A stretch of DNA of 64,000 bases from Pyropia haitanensis (lineage: Eukaryota > Rhodophyta > Bangiophyceae > Bangiales > Bangiaceae), in assembly GCA_008729055.1 (NCBI GenBank), contig SDUX01000048.1, positions 1-64,000 of the forward strand, given 5' to 3'. A program made the translations under genes and the position numbers. Positions within the stretch are counted from its first letter, which is position 1. Each line of letters opens with the position of its first letter. Below, in pieces: positions 22,101 to 33,868 of the stretch. The notes below the pieces were generated by a model that made no database searches, was not told the DNA's origin, and was given only the letters and a program-made list of their open reading frames with translations.

Positions 22101-25100
22101 ATTCCAGCCATACATCCGCCCGCTCGACGTCCGAGGTTCCACCCGCACCGTCGTGCATGGGGTGGTTGGCCGACCCGTTCGTTGGCGCGTCCGTTGGATG
22201 CAACGAGTGTTTTGTGGAGCGCCGGTTTCCACGTGTCAATTTTGTGGAATGGTTTTCGCCACGTGGGGGTCCCGACAGCCAGGTGTGACGGTCGGCGACA
22301 AAAGTTCCGCCCTCACACCGTCCACGCCAGTGTGACGGGCGGAACGCGCAGTGGACAGTTTGGGTGGCGGGGCGCACTTTGTGGCCACTGTTGGACCACT
22401 TTCTGGCGACTTTCGTCTCAATTTTCTTTGCAGTTTTGGAAACTTCTTGCCCCCAATTGCCCAATTGTGTCCAATTTGGCCCCCTGTTTGCCCACTTTTT
22501 GCCCACTTCTTGCCCACTTCCTACCCACTTTTGCCCACTTTTGCCCACTTTTGCCCACTTTTGCGTCTACAGCGATGCTGCACACCATCCGGCGGCCGAA
22601 TTGGCGCGCATACTTCATTCCAGCCATAGATCCGCCCGCTCCATGTCCGAGGTTCGACCCCCACGGTCGTGCATGGGGTGGTTGACCGCGTCTCACCCAC
22701 TTTTGGCCACTGTTGCCCACTTTTGCCCACTTTCGCGTGTACAGCAATGCAGCACGCGCTCCGGCGGCCGAATTGGCTCGCATCCTTTATTCCAGCCATA
22801 CATCCGCCCGCTCGACGTCCGAGGTTCCACCCGCACCGTCGTGCATGGGGTGGTTGGCCGACCCGTTCGTTGGCGCGTCCGTTGGATGCAACGAGTGTTT
22901 TGTGGAGCGCCGGTTTCCACGTGTCAATTTTGTGGAATGGTTTTCGCCACGTGGGGGTCCCGACAGCCAGGTGTGACGGTCGGCGACAAAAGTTCCGCCC
23001 TCACACCGTCCACGCCAGTGTGACGGGCGGAACGCGCAGTGGACAGTTTGGGTGGCGGGGCGCACTTTGTGGCCACTGTTGGACCACTTTCTGGCGACTT
23101 TCGCCTCAATTTTCTTTGCAGTTTTGGAAACTTCTTGCCCCCAATTGCCCAATTGTGTCCAATTTGGCCCCCTGTTTGCCCACTTTTTGCCCACTTCTTG
23201 CCCACTTCCTACCCACTTTTGCCCACTTTTGCCCACTTTTGCCCACTTTTGCGTCTACAGCGATGCTGCACACCATCCGGCGGCCGAATTGGCGCGCATA
23301 CTTCATTCCAGCCATAGATCCGCCCGCTCCATGTCCGAGGTTCGACCCCCACGGTCGTGCATGGGGTGGTTGACCGCGTCTCACCCACTTTTGGCCACTG
23401 TTGCCCACTTTTGCCCACTTTCGCGTGTACAGCAATGCAGCACGCGCTCCGGCGGCCGAATTGGCTCGCATCCTTTATTCCAGCCATACATCCGCCCGCT
23501 CGACGTCCGAGGTTCCACCCGCACCGTCGTGCATGGGGTGGTTGGCCGACCCGTTCGTTGGCGCGTCCGTTGGATGCAACGAGTGTTTTGTGGAGCGCCG
23601 GTTTCCACGTGTCAATTTTGTGGAATGGTTTTCGCCACGTGGGGGTCCCGACAGCCAGGTGTGACGGTCGGCGACAAAAGTTCCGCCCTCACACCGTCCA
23701 CGCCAGTGTGACGGGCGGAACGCGCAGTGGACAGTTTGGGTGGCGGGGCGCACTTTGTGGCCACTGTTGGACCACTTTCTGGCGACTTTCGCCTCAATTT
23801 TCTTTGCAGTTTTGGAAACTTCTTGCCCCCAATTGCCCAATTGTGTCCAATTTGGCCCCCTGTTTGCCCACTTTTTGCCCACTTCTTGCCCACTTCCTAC
23901 CCACTTTTGCCCACTTTTGCCCACTTTTGCCCACTTTTGCGTCTACAGCGATGCTGCACACCATCCGGCGGCCGAATTGGCGCGCATACTTCATTCCAGC
24001 CATAGATCCGCCCGCTCCATGTCCGAGGTTCGACCCCCACGGTCGTGCATGGGGTGGTTGACCGCGTCTCACCCACTTTTGGCCACTGTTGCCCACTTTT
24101 GCCCACTTTCGCGTGTACAGCAATGCAGCACGCGCTCCGGCGGCCGAATTGGCTCGCATCCTTTATTCCAGCCATACATCCGCCCGCTCGACGTCCGAGG
24201 TTCCACCCGCACCGTCGTGCATGGGGTGGTTGGCCGACCCGTTCGTTGGCGCGTCCGTTGGATGCAACGAGTGTTTTGTGGAGCGCCGGTTTCCACGTGT
24301 CAATTTTGTGGAATGGTTTTCGCCACGTGGGGGTCCCGACAGCCAGGTGTGACGGTCGGCGACAAAAGTTCCGCCCTCACACCGTCCACGCCAGTGTGAC
24401 GGGCGGAACGCGCAGTGGACAGTTTGGGTGGCGGGGCGCACTTTGTGGCCACTGTTGGACCACTTTCTGGCGACTTTCGTCTCAATTTTCTTTGCAGTTT
24501 TGGAAACTTCTTGCCCCCAATTGCCCAATTGTGTCCAATTTGGCCCCCTGTTTGCCCACTTTTTGCCCACTTCTTGCCCACTTCCTACCCACTTTTGCCC
24601 ACTTTTGCCCACTTTTGCCCACTTTTGCGTCTACAGCGATGCTGCACACCATCCGGCGGCCGAATTGGCGCGCATACTTCATTCCAGCCATAGATCCGCC
24701 CGCTCCATGTCCGAGGTTCGACCCCCACGGTCGTGCATGGGGTGGTTGACCGCGTCTCACCCACTTTTGGCCACTGTTGCCCACTTTTGCCCACTTTCGC
24801 GTGTACAGCAATGCAGCACGCGCTCCGGCGGCCGAATTGGCTCGCATCCTTTATTCCAGCCATACATCCGCCCGCTCGACGTCCGAGGTTCCACCCGCAC
24901 CGTCGTGCATGGGGTGGTTGGCCGACCCGTTCGTTGGCGCGTCCGTTGGATGCAACGAGTGTTTTGTGGAGCGCCGGTTTCCACGTGTCAATTTTGTGGA
25001 ATGGTTTTCGCCACGTGGGGGTCCCGACAGCCAGGTGTGACGGTCGGCGACAAAAGTTCCGCCCTCACACCGTCCACGCCAGTGTGACGGGCGGAACGCG

Positions 25101-28100
25101 CAGTGGACAGTTTGGGTGGCGGGGCGCACTTTGTGGCCACTGTTGGACCACTTTCTGGCGACTTTCGCCTCAATTTTCTTTGCAGTTTTGGAAACTTCTT
25201 GCCCCCAATTGCCCAATTGTGTCCAATTTGGCCCCCTGTTTGCCCACTTTTTGCCCACTTCTTGCCCACTTCCTACCCACTTTTGCCCACTTTTGCCCAC
25301 TTTTGCCCACTTTTGCGTCTACAGCGATGCTGCACACCATCCGGCGGCCGAATTGGCGCGCATACTTCATTCCAGCCATAGATCCGCCCGCTCCATGTCC
25401 GAGGTTCGACCCCCACGGTCGTGCATGGGGTGGTTGACCGCGTCTCACCCACTTTTGGCCACTGTTGCCCACTTTTGCCCACTTTCGCGTGTACAGCAAT
25501 GCAGCACGCGCTCCGGCGGCCGAATTGGCTCGCATCCTTTATTCCAGCCATACATCCGCCCGCTCGACGTCCGAGGTTCCACCCGCACCGTCGTGCATGG
25601 GGTGGTTGGCCGACCCGTTCGTTGGCGCGTCCGTTGGATGCAACGAGTGTTTTGTGGAGCGCCGGTTTCCACGTGTCAATTTTGTGGAATGGTTTTCGCC
25701 ACGTGGGGGTCCCGACAGCCAGGTGTGACGGTCGGCGACAAAAGTTCCGCCCTCACACCGTCCACGCCAGTGTGACGGGCGGAACGCGCAGTGGACAGTT
25801 TGGGTGGCGGGGCGCACTTTGTGGCCACTGTTGGACCACTTTCTGGCGACTTTCGTCTCAATTTTCTTTGCAGTTTTGGAAACTTCTTGCCCCCAATTGC
25901 CCAATTGTGTCCAATTTGGCCCCCTGTTTGCCCACTTTTTGCCCACTTCTTGCCCACTTCCTACCCACTTTTGCCCACTTTTGCCCACTTTTGCCCACTT
26001 TTGCGTCTACAGCGATGCTGCACACCATCCGGCGGCCGAATTGGCGCGCATACTTCATTCCAGCCATAGATCCGCCCGCTCCATGTCCGAGGTTCGACCC
26101 CCACGGTCGTGCATGGGGTGGTTGACCGCGTCTCACCCACTTTTGGCCACTGTTGCCCACTTTTGCCCACTTTCGCGTGTACAGCAATGCAGCACGCGCT
26201 CCGGCGGCCGAATTGGCTCGCATCCTTTATTCCAGCCATACATCCGCCCGCTCGACGTCCGAGGTTCCACCCGCACCGTCGTGCATGGGGTGGTTGGCCG
26301 ACCCGTTCGTTGGCGCGTCCGTTGGATGCAACGAGTGTTTTGTGGAGCGCCGGTTTCCACGTGTCAATTTTGTGGAATGGTTTTCGCCACGTGGGGGTCC
26401 CGACAGCCAGGTGTGACGGTCGGCGACAAAAGTTCCGCCCTCACACCGTCCACGCCAGTGTGACGGGCGGAACGCGCAGTGGACAGTTTGGGTGGCGGGG
26501 CGCACTTTGTGGCCACTGTTGGACCACTTTCTGGCGACTTTCGCCTCAATTTTCTTTGCAGTTTTGGAAACTTCTTGCCCCCAATTGCCCAATTGTGTCC
26601 AATTTGGCCCCCTGTTTGCCCACTTTTTGCCCACTTCTTGCCCACTTCCTACCCACTTTTGCCCACTTTTGCCCACTTTTGCCCACTTTTGCGTCTACAG
26701 CGATGCTGCACACCATCCGGCGGCCGAATTGGCGCGCATACTTCATTCCAGCCATAGATCCGCCCGCTCCATGTCCGAGGTTCGACCCCCACGGTCGTGC
26801 ATGGGGTGGTTGACCGCGTCTCACCCACTTTTGGCCACTGTTGCCCACTTTTGCCCACTTTCGCGTGTACAGCAATGCAGCACGCGCTCCGGCGGCCGAA
26901 TTGGCTCGCATCCTTTATTCCAGCCATACATCCGCCCGCTCGACGTCCGAGGTTCCACCCGCACCGTCGTGCATGGGGTGGTTGGCCGACCCGTTCGTTG
27001 GCGCGTCCGTTGGATGCAACGAGTGTTTTGTGGAGCGCCGGTTTCCACGTGTCAATTTTGTGGAATGGTTTTCGCCACGTGGGGGTCCCGACAGCCAGGT
27101 GTGACGGTCGGCGACAAAAGTTCCGCCCTCACACCGTCCACGCCAGTGTGACGGGCGGAACGCGCAGTGGACAGTTTGGGTGGCGGGGCGCACTTTGTGG
27201 CCACTGTTGGACCACTTTCTGGCGACTTTCGCCTCAATTTTCTTTGCAGTTTTGGAAACTTCTTGCCCCCAATTGCCCAATTGTGTCCAATTTGGCCCCC
27301 TGTTTGCCCACTTTTTGCCCACTTCTTGCCCACTTCCTACCCACTTTTGCCCACTTTTGCCCACTTTTGCCCACTTTTGCGTCTACAGCGATGCTGCACA
27401 CCATCCGGCGGCCGAATTGGCGCGCATACTTCATTCCAGCCATAGATCCGCCCGCTCCATGTCCGAGGTTCGACCCCCACGGTCGTGCATGGGGTGGTTG
27501 ACCGCGTCTCACCCACTTTTGGCCACTGTTGCCCACTTTTGCCCACTTTCGCGTGTACAGCAATGCAGCACGCGCTCCGGCGGCCGAATTGGCTCGCATC
27601 CTTTATTCCAGCCATACATCCGCCCGCTCGACGTCCGAGGTTCCACCCGCACCGTCGTGCATGGGGTGGTTGGCCGACCCGTTCGTTGGCGCGTCCGTTG
27701 GATGCAACGAGTGTTTTGTGGAGCGCCGGTTTCCACGTGTCAATTTTGTGGAATGGTTTTCGCCACGTGGGGGTCCCGACAGCCAGGTGTGACGGTCGGC
27801 GACAAAAGTTCCGCCCTCACACCGTCCACGCCAGTGTGACGGGCGGAACGCGCAGTGGACAGTTTGGGTGGCGGGGCGCACTTTGTGGCCACTGTTGGAC
27901 CACTTTCTGGCGACTTTCGCCTCAATTTTCTTTGCAGTTTTGGAAACTTCTTGCCCCCAATTGCCCAATTGTGTCCAATTTGGCCCCCTGTTTGCCCACT
28001 TTTTGCCCACTTCTTGCCCACTTCCTACCCACTTTTGCCCACTTTTGCCCACTTTTGCCCACTTTTGCGTCTACAGCGATGCTGCACACCATCCGGCGGC

Positions 28101-30606
28101 CGAATTGGCGCGCATACTTCATTCCAGCCATAGATCCGCCCGCTCCATGTCCGAGGTTCGACCCCCACGGTCGTGCATGGGGTGGTTGACCGCGTCTCAC
28201 CCACTTTTGGCCACTGTTGCCCACTTTTGCCCACTTTCGCGTGTACAGCAATGCAGCACGCGCTCCGGCGGCCGAATTGGCTCGCATCCTTTATTCCAGC
28301 CATACATCCGCCCGCTCGACGTCCGAGGTTCCACCCGCACCGTCGTGCATGGGGTGGTTGGCCGACCCGTTCGTTGGCGCGTCCGTTGGATGCAACGAGT
28401 GTTTTGTGGAGCGCCGGTTTCCACGTGTCAATTTTGTGGAATGGTTTTCGCCACGTGGGGGTCCCGACAGCCAGGTGTGACGGTCGGCGACAAAAGTTCC
28501 GCCCTCACACCGTCCACGCCAGTGTGACGGGCGGAACGCGCAGTGGACAGTTTGGGTGGCGGGGCGCACTTTGTGGCCACTGTTGGACCACTTTCTGGCG
28601 ACTTTCGCCTCAATTTTCTTTGCAGTTTTGGAAACTTCTTGCCCCCAATTGCCCAATTGTGTCCAATTTGGCCCCCTGTTTGCCCACTTTTTGCCCACTT
28701 CTTGCCCACTTCCTACCCACTTTTGCCCACTTTTGCCCACTTTTGCCCACTTTTGCGTCTACAGCGATGCTGCACACCATCCGGCGGCCGAATTGGCGCG
28801 CATACTTCATTCCAGCCATAGATCCGCCCGCTCCATGTCCGAGGTTCGACCCCCACGGTCGTGCATGGGGTGGTTGACCGCGTCTCACCCACTTTTGGCC
28901 ACTGTTGCCCACTTTTGCCCACTTTCGCGTGTACAGCAATGCAGCACGCGCTCCGGCGGCCGAATTGGCTCGCATCCTTTATTCCAGCCATACATCCGCC
29001 CGCTCGACGTCCGAGGTTCCACCCGCACCGTCGTGCATGGGGTGGTTGGCCGACCCGTTCGTTGGCGCGTCCGTTGGATGCAACGAGTGTTTTGTGGAGC
29101 GCCGGTTTCCACGTGTCAATTTTGTGGAATGGTTTTCGCCACGTGGGGGTCCCGACAGCCAGGTGTGACGGTCGGCGACAAAAGTTCCGCCCTCACACCG
29201 TCCACGCCAGTGTGACGGGCGGAACGCGCAGTGGACAGTTTGGGTGGCGGGGCGCACTTTGTGGCCACTGTTGGACCACTTTCTGGCGACTTTCGCCTCA
29301 ATTTTCTTTGCAGTTTTGGAAACTTCTTGCCCCCAATTGCCCAATTGTGTCCAATTTGGCCCCCTGTTTGCCCACTTTTTGCCCACTTCTTGCCCACTTC
29401 CTACCCACTTTTGCCCACTTTTGCCCACTTTTGCCCACTTTTGCGTCTACAGCGATGCTGCACACCATCCGGCGGCCGAATTGGCGCGCATACTTCATTC
29501 CAGCCATAGATCCGCCCGCTCCATGTCCGAGGTTCGACCCCCACGGTCGTGCATGGGGTGGTTGACCGCGTCTCACCCACTTTTGGCCACTGTTGCCCAC
29601 TTTTGCCCACTTTCGCGTGTACAGCAATGCAGCACGCGCTCCGGCGGCCGAATTGGCTCGCATCCTTTATTCCAGCCATACATCCGCCCGCTCGACGTCC
29701 GAGGTTCCACCCGCACCGTCGTGCATGGGGTGGTTGGCCGACCCGTTCGTTGGCGCGTCCGTTGGATGCAACGAGTGTTTTGTGGAGCGCCGGTTTCCAC
29801 GTGTCAATTTTGTGGAATGGTTTTCGCCACGTGGGGGTCCCGACAGCCAGGTGTGACGGTCGGCGACAAAAGTTCCGCCCTCACACCGTCCACGCCAGTG
29901 TGACGGGCGGAACGCGCAGTGGACAGTTTGGGTGGCGGGGCGCACTTTGTGGCCACTGTTGGACCACTTTCTGGCGACTTTCGCCTCAATTTTCTTTGCA
30001 GTTTTGGAAACTTCTTGCCCCCAATTGCCCAATTGTGTCCAATTTGGCCCCCTGTTTGCCCACTTTTTGCCCACTTCTTGCCCACTTCCTACCCACTTTT
30101 GCCCACTTTTGCCCACTTTTGCCCACTTTTGCGTCTACAGCGATGCTGCACACCATCCGGCGGCCGAATTGGCGCGCATACTTCATTCCAGCCATAGATC
30201 CGCCCGCTCCATGTCCGAGGTTCGACCCCCACGGTCGTGCATGGGGTGGTTGACCGCGTCTCACCCACTTTTGGCCACTGTTGCCCACTTTTGCCCACTT
30301 TCGCGTGTACAGCAATGCAGCACGCGCTCCGGCGGCCGAATTGGCTCGCATCCTTTATTCCAGCCATACATCCGCCCGCTCGACGTCCGAGGTTCCACCC
30401 GCACCGTCGTGCATGGGGTGGTTGGCCGACCCGTTCGTTGGCGCGTCCGTTGGATGCAACGAGTGTTTTGTGGAGCGCCGGTTTCCACGTGTCAATTTTG
30501 TGGAATGGTTTTCGCCACGTGGGGGTCCCGACAGCCAGGTGTGACGGTCGGCGACAAAAGTTCCGCCCTCACACCGTCCACGCCAGTGTGACGGGCGGAA
30601 CGCGCA
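16158..30606 (+). repeat. Regular block of 21 monomers, the most homogeneous stretch
   Basis: Starts are 16158 (689 bp, GTGTCCCAAT), then 16847, 17535, 18223, 18911, 19599, 20287, 20975, 21663, 22351, 23039, 23727, 24415, 25103, 25791, 26479, 27167, 27855, 28543, 29231 and 29919, each of the last twenty exactly 688 bp with GTGTCCAAT. The only variation I noticed among those twenty is the C/T site in TTCG(C/T)CTCAAT and one CCCGTTTGTTGG allele in the unit at 20287. From 26479 to 30606 every unit has the C form, as expected for a recent local amplification. Confidence 0.95.
16847..27854 (+). repeat. Candidate five-unit higher-order repeat
   Basis: Reading the C/T site in TTCG(C/T)CTCAAT unit by unit gives T-C-T-C-C for units 16847-20286, a single T unit at 20287, T-C-T-C-C for 20975-24414, and T-C-T-C-C again for 24415-27854. 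The last two blocks are adjacent, each 3440 bp long. The pattern rests on one variable site, so it is suggestive rather than proven. Confidence 0.55.
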
Positions 30607-31288
30607 GTGGACAGTTTGGGTGGCGGGGCGCACTTTGTGGCCACTGTTGGACCACTTTCTGGCGACTTTCGCCTCAATTTTCTTTGCAGTTTTGGAAACT
30701 TCTTGCCCCCAATTGCCCAATTGTGTCCAATTTGGCCCCCTGTTTGCCCACTTTTTGCCCACTTCTTGCCCACTTCCTACCCACTTTTGCCCACTTTTGC
30801 CCACTTTTGCCCACTTTTGCGTCTACAGCGATGCTGCACACCATCCGGCGGCCGAATTGGCGCGCATACTTCATTCCAGCCATAGATCCGCCCGCTCCAT
30901 GTCCGAGGTTCGACCCCCACGGTCGTGCATGGGGTGGTTGACCGCGTCTCACCCACTTTTGGCCACTGTTGCCCACTGACTTTCGCGTGTACAGCAATGC
31001 AGCACGCGCTCCGGCGGCCGAATTGGCTCGCATCCTTTATTCCAGCCATACATCCGCCCGCTCGACGTCCGAGGTTCCACCCGCACCGTCGTGCATGGGG
31101 TGGTTGGCCGACCCGTTCGTTGGCGCGTCCGTTGGATGCAACGAGTGTTTTGTGGAGCGCCGGTTTCCACGTGTCAATTTTGTGGAATGGTTTTCGCCAC
31201 GTGGGGGTCCCGACAGCCAGGTGTGACGGTCGGCGACAAAAGTTCCGCCCTCACACCGTCCACGCCAGTGTGACGGGCGGAACGCGCA
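30607..31288 (+). repeat. 682-bp monomer with a small indel in the spacer
   Basis: Where other units read GTTGCCCACTTTTGCCCACTTTCG, split here as GTTGCCCACTTTTG and CCCACTTTCG, this unit reads GTTGCCCACTGACTTTCG near 30969-30984. The net loss is 6 bp, and it creates the junction CCCACTGACTTT. The rest of the unit is normal. Confidence 0.9.
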
Positions 31289-33351
31289 GTGGACAGTTTG
31301 GGTGGCGGGGCGCACTTTGTGGCCACTGTTGGACCACTTTCTGGCGACTTTCGCTCAATTTTCTTTGCAGTTTTGGAAACTTCTTGCCCCCAATTGCCCA
31401 ATTGTGTCCAATTTGGCCCCCTGTTTGCCCACTTTTTGCCCACTTCTTGCCCACTTCCTACCCACTTTTGCCCACTTTTGCCCACTTTTGCCCACTTTTG
31501 CGTCTACAGCGATGCTGCACACCATCCGGCGGCCGAATTGGCGCGCATACTTCATTCCAGCCATAGATCCGCCCGCTCCATGTCCGAGGTTCGACCCCCA
31601 CGGTCGTGCATGGGGTGGTTGACCGCGTCTCACCCACTTTTGGCCACTGTTGCCCACTTTTGCCCACTTTCGCGTGTACAGCAATGCAGCACGCGCTCCG
31701 GCGGCCGAATTGGCTCGCATCCTTTATTCCAGCCATACATCCGCCCGCTCGACGTCCGAGGTTCCACCCGCACCGTCGTGCATGGGGTGGTTGGCCGACC
31801 CGTTCGTTGGCGCGTCCGTTGGATGCAACGAGTGTTTTGTGGAGCGCCGGTTTCCACGTGTCAATTTTGTGGAATGGTTTTCGCCACGTGGGGGTCCCGA
31901 CAGCCAGGTGTGACGGTCGGCGACAAAAGTTCCGCCCTCACACCGTCCACGCCAGTGTGACGGGCGGAACGCGCAGTGGACAGTTTGGGTGGCGGGGCGC
32001 ACTTTGTGGCCACTGTTGGACCACTTTCTGGCGACTTTCGCCTCAATTTTCTTTGCAGTTTTGGAAACTTCTTGCCCCCAATTGCCCAATTGTGTCCAAT
32101 TTGGCCCCCTGTTTGCCCACTTTTTGCCCACTTCTTGCCCACTTCCTACCCACTTTTGCCCACTTTTGCCCACTTTTGCCCACTTTTGCGTCTACAGCGA
32201 TGCTGCACACCATCCGGCGGCCGAATTGGCGCGCATACTTCATTCCAGCCATAGATCCGCCCGCTCCATGTCCGAGGTTCGACCCCCACGGTCGTGCATG
32301 GGGTGGTTGACCGCGTCTCACCCACTTTTGGCCACTGTTGCCCACTTTTGCCCACTTTCGCGTGTACAGCAATGCAGCACGCGCTCCGGCGGCCGAATTG
32401 GCTCGCATCCTTTATTCCAGCCATACATCCGCCCGCTCGACGTCCGAGGTTCCACCCGCACCGTCGTGCATGGGGTGGTTGGCCGACCCGTTCGTTGGCG
32501 CGTCCGTTGGATGCAACGAGTGTTTTGTGGAGCGCCGGTTTCCACGTGTCAATTTTGTGGAATGGTTTTCGCCACGTGGGGGTCCCGACAGCCAGGTGTG
32601 ACGGTCGGCGACAAAAGTTCCGCCCTCACACCGTCCACGCCAGTGTGACGGGCGGAACGCGCAGTGGACAGTTTGGGTGGCGGGGCGCACTTTGTGGCCA
32701 CTGTTGGACCACTTTCTGGCGACTTTCGCCTCAATTTTCTTTGCAGTTTTGGAAACTTCTTGCCCCCAATTGCCCAATTGTGTCCAATTTGGCCCCCTGT
32801 TTGCCCACTTTTTGCCCACTTCTTGCCCACTTCCTACCCACTTTTGCCCACTTTTGCCCACTTTTGCCCACTTTTGCGTCTACAGCGATGCTGCACACCA
32901 TCCGGCGGCCGAATTGGCGCGCATACTTCATTCCAGCCATAGATCCGCCCGCTCCATGTCCGAGGTTCGACCCCCACGGTCGTGCATGGGGTGGTTGACC
33001 GCGTCTCACCCACTTTTGGCCACTGTTGCCCACTTTTGCCCACTTTCGCGTGTACAGCAATGCAGCACGCGCTCCGGCGGCCGAATTGGCTCGCATCCTT
33101 TATTCCAGCCATACATCCGCCCGCTCGACGTCCGAGGTTCCACCCGCACCGTCGTGCATGGGGTGGTTGGCCGACCCGTTCGTTGGCGCGTCCGTTGGAT
33201 GCAACGAGTGTTTTGTGGAGCGCCGGTTTCCACGTGTCAATTTTGTGGAATGGTTTTCGCCACGTGGGGGTCCCGACAGCCAGGTGTGACGGTCGGCGAC
33301 AAAAGTTCCGCCCTCACACCGTCCACGCCAGTGTGACGGGCGGAACGCGCA
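31289..33351 (+). repeat. Three monomers before the second hybrid unit
   Basis: Starts are 31289 (687 bp), 31976 (688) and 32664 (688). The first has the one-base deletion allele TTTCGCTCAAT at about 31350, also seen in the units at 3252, 45970 and 62500. The other two are ordinary C-type GTGTCCAAT units. Confidence 0.93.
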
Positions 33352-33868
33352 GTGGACAGTTTGGGTGGCGGGGCGCACTTTGTGGCCACTGTTGGACCAC
33401 TTTCTGGCGACTTTCGCCTCAATTTTCTTTGCAGTTTTGGAAACTTCTTGCCCCCAATTGCCCAATTGTGCTCCAATTTGGCCCCCTGTTTGCCCACTTT
33501 TTGCCCACTTCTTGCCCACTTCCTACCCACTTTTGCCCACTTTTGCCCACTTTTGCCCACTTTTGCGTCTACAGCGATGCTGCACACCATCCGGCGGCCG
33601 AATTGGCGCGCATACTTCATTCCAGCCATAGATCCGCCCGCTCGACGTCCGAGGTTCCACCCGCACCGTCGTGCATGGGGTGGTTGGCCGACCCGTTTGT
33701 TGGCGCGTCCGTTGGATGCAACGAGTGTTTTGTGGAGCGCCGGTTTCCACGTGTCAATTTTGTGGAATGGTTTTCGCCACGTGGGGGTCCCGACAGCCAG
33801 GTGTGACGGTCGGCGACAAAAGTTCCGCCCTCACACCGTCCACGCCAGTGTGACGGGCGGAACGCGCA
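33352..33868 (+). repeat. Second 517-bp hybrid monomer, same junction
   Basis: This unit has the same 172-bp deletion as the one at 15641, with the A-to-B switch in the same identical block ATCCGCCCGCTC (33632-33643). It also carries GTGCTCCAAT and CCCGTTTGTTGG, and like the first it is followed by a GTGTCCCAAT T-type unit. It differs by having C rather than T at the TTCG(C/T)CTCAAT site. Confidence 0.93.
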
